Shown here piece by piece: positions 6,497 through 6,739 of a stretch of 6,739 nt of DNA. Position 1 is the first letter of the stretch. Each line of letters begins with the position of its first letter. The notes under the pieces were generated by a model. It searched no databases. It saw only the letters and a program-made list of their open reading frames with translations, and was not told where the DNA came from. This DNA comes from Polaromonas sp. (lineage in GTDB: Bacteria; Pseudomonadota; Gammaproteobacteria; Burkholderiales; Burkholderiaceae_C): assembly GCA_026786065.1 (NCBI GenBank), contig JAJAYS010000056.1:1-6739 (forward strand), in the 5' to 3' direction. The translations under genes were made by a program, and so were the position numbers.

Positions 6497-6498
6497 AC

Positions 6499-6564
6499 GC
6501 TATGGTATTGGGAGCTGGATGCGCTGGTATTTATTGACTTAATTGCCGAATATGATCTTTTTTT
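6499..6564 (+). repeat. AT-rich family 2 repeat, copy C, after ung
   Basis: Starts 2 bp after the ung stop codon. It shares gctat, then agct at the same distance, and gtatttattg with copy A (about 29 of the first 48 positions by hand count, no gaps). It ends in a run of seven T (6558-6564). Stem potential before the T run is weak, so I do not call it a proven terminator, though it lies where one is expected for the trp-ung unit. Confidence 0.5.
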
Positions 6565-6657
6565 ATGGCGGAATTTGGCCGCAACGTGGGCTTGGATGCG
6601 CCTGGGCGCGCCGTTTGCCGCCGAGCCAAAAAAGGCCCTTTAGGCCCAAAATCATGG

Positions 6658-6663
6658 CATAAT
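6658..6663 (+). promoter_or_regulatory. Probable -10 box of the tRNA-Tyr promoter
   Basis: CATAAT, five of six bases of TATAAT, lies 16 nt before the tRNA 5' end, within ggcataatcc. This would put transcription start a few bases upstream of the mature tRNA. No convincing -35 hexamer is seen at the expected 16-18 nt upstream, so strength cannot be judged. Confidence 0.45.
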
Positions 6664-6679
6664 CCGAGGTTCGCTTGAG

Positions 6680-6739
6680 GGATGGGTGCCCGAGTGGCTA
6701 AAGGGGGCAGACTGTAAATCTGTTGGCTAACGCCTACGC
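6680..6739 (+). tRNA. tRNA-Tyr (anticodon GTA), 3' end cut by the window
   Basis: The first 60 nt of a class II tRNA. 5' acceptor strand GGATGGG (6680-6686), TG at positions 8-9, D-stem CCC/GGG (6689-6691, 6703-6705), anticodon stem GCAGA/TCTGT (6707-6711, 6719-6723) with a final G-U pair, and anticodon loop CTGTAAA with GTA at 6714-6716. What follows (tggctaacgcctacgc) is the long variable arm typical of tRNA-Tyr. The T arm and the 3' acceptor strand, expected to contain CCCATCC, are outside the window. Confidence 0.93.

Larger units (their letters stand above)
6497..6679 (+). other. Intergenic region between ung and tRNA-Tyr
   Basis: 183 bp with no reading frame I would call a gene. The first third is the AT-rich repeat copy C with its T run. 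The rest (about 6565-6655) is mixed sequence with short inverted pieces such as GGCC-CTTTA-GGCC (6634-6646). The tRNA promoter candidate follows. Confidence 0.6.

Noticed and set aside
6534..6556. Promoter TTGACT ... TATGAT after ung
   Set aside because: Only 11 nt separate the two boxes, too few for a sigma70 promoter, and both fall in the AT-rich repeat.
6628..6655. Reverse-strand terminator (GGCC stem followed by T run)
   Set aside because: The stem is only about 4 bp and there is no reverse-strand gene to terminate.

Overview
The window is GC-rich, densely coded betaproteobacterial chromosome. The best guess is Burkholderiales, family Comamonadaceae (Polaromonas/Rhodoferax/Acidovorax type). 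This rests on the residue-level look of TrpE, TrpG, TrpD and TrpC, on the gene order, and on two kinds of short dispersed repeat that I recall from that family. The placement is from memory, not from a search.

Layout, all on the + strand: the 3' three quarters of trpE (1-1116); trpG (1120-1704); a 65-bp AT-rich gap; a low-specificity threonine aldolase, ltaE (1770-3056); a LysE/RhtB-type amino-acid exporter (3080-3751); trpD (3796-4842); trpC (4888-5691); uracil-DNA glycosylase, ung (5708-6496); a 183-bp gap with a tRNA promoter candidate; and the 5' part of a tRNA-Tyr gene (6680 to the window end). The genes are close together (3, 65, 23, 44, 45 and 16 bp gaps) and look like one transcription unit. 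TrpE and TrpG make anthranilate from chorismate and glutamine. TrpD adds phosphoribose from PRPP. TrpC closes the indole ring to indole-3-glycerol phosphate. The aldolase (threonine to glycine plus acetaldehyde) and the exporter are amino-acid genes sitting between the two halves of the trp cluster. Ung is an unrelated repair gene at the end.

The most notable content is not the enzymes but two families of short repeats, several copies of which lie inside genes and are read through in frame. Family 1 is GC-rich, with an 84-bp unit. It is present as a near-perfect tandem pair plus a degenerate third copy inside ltaE, making that protein roughly 90 residues too long. A diverged copy lies inside trpE, aligned without gaps and read in the same phase. 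The unit has no stop codon in any of six frames and its length is a multiple of three, so it behaves like a portable linker-coding element. Family 2 is AT-rich, about 63-66 bp. It has one copy before ltaE (supplying the ltaE start codon), one in frame inside the exporter gene, and one between ung and tRNA-Tyr. Catalytic residues of all six enzymes covered appear intact, so the insertions seem tolerated rather than disruptive.
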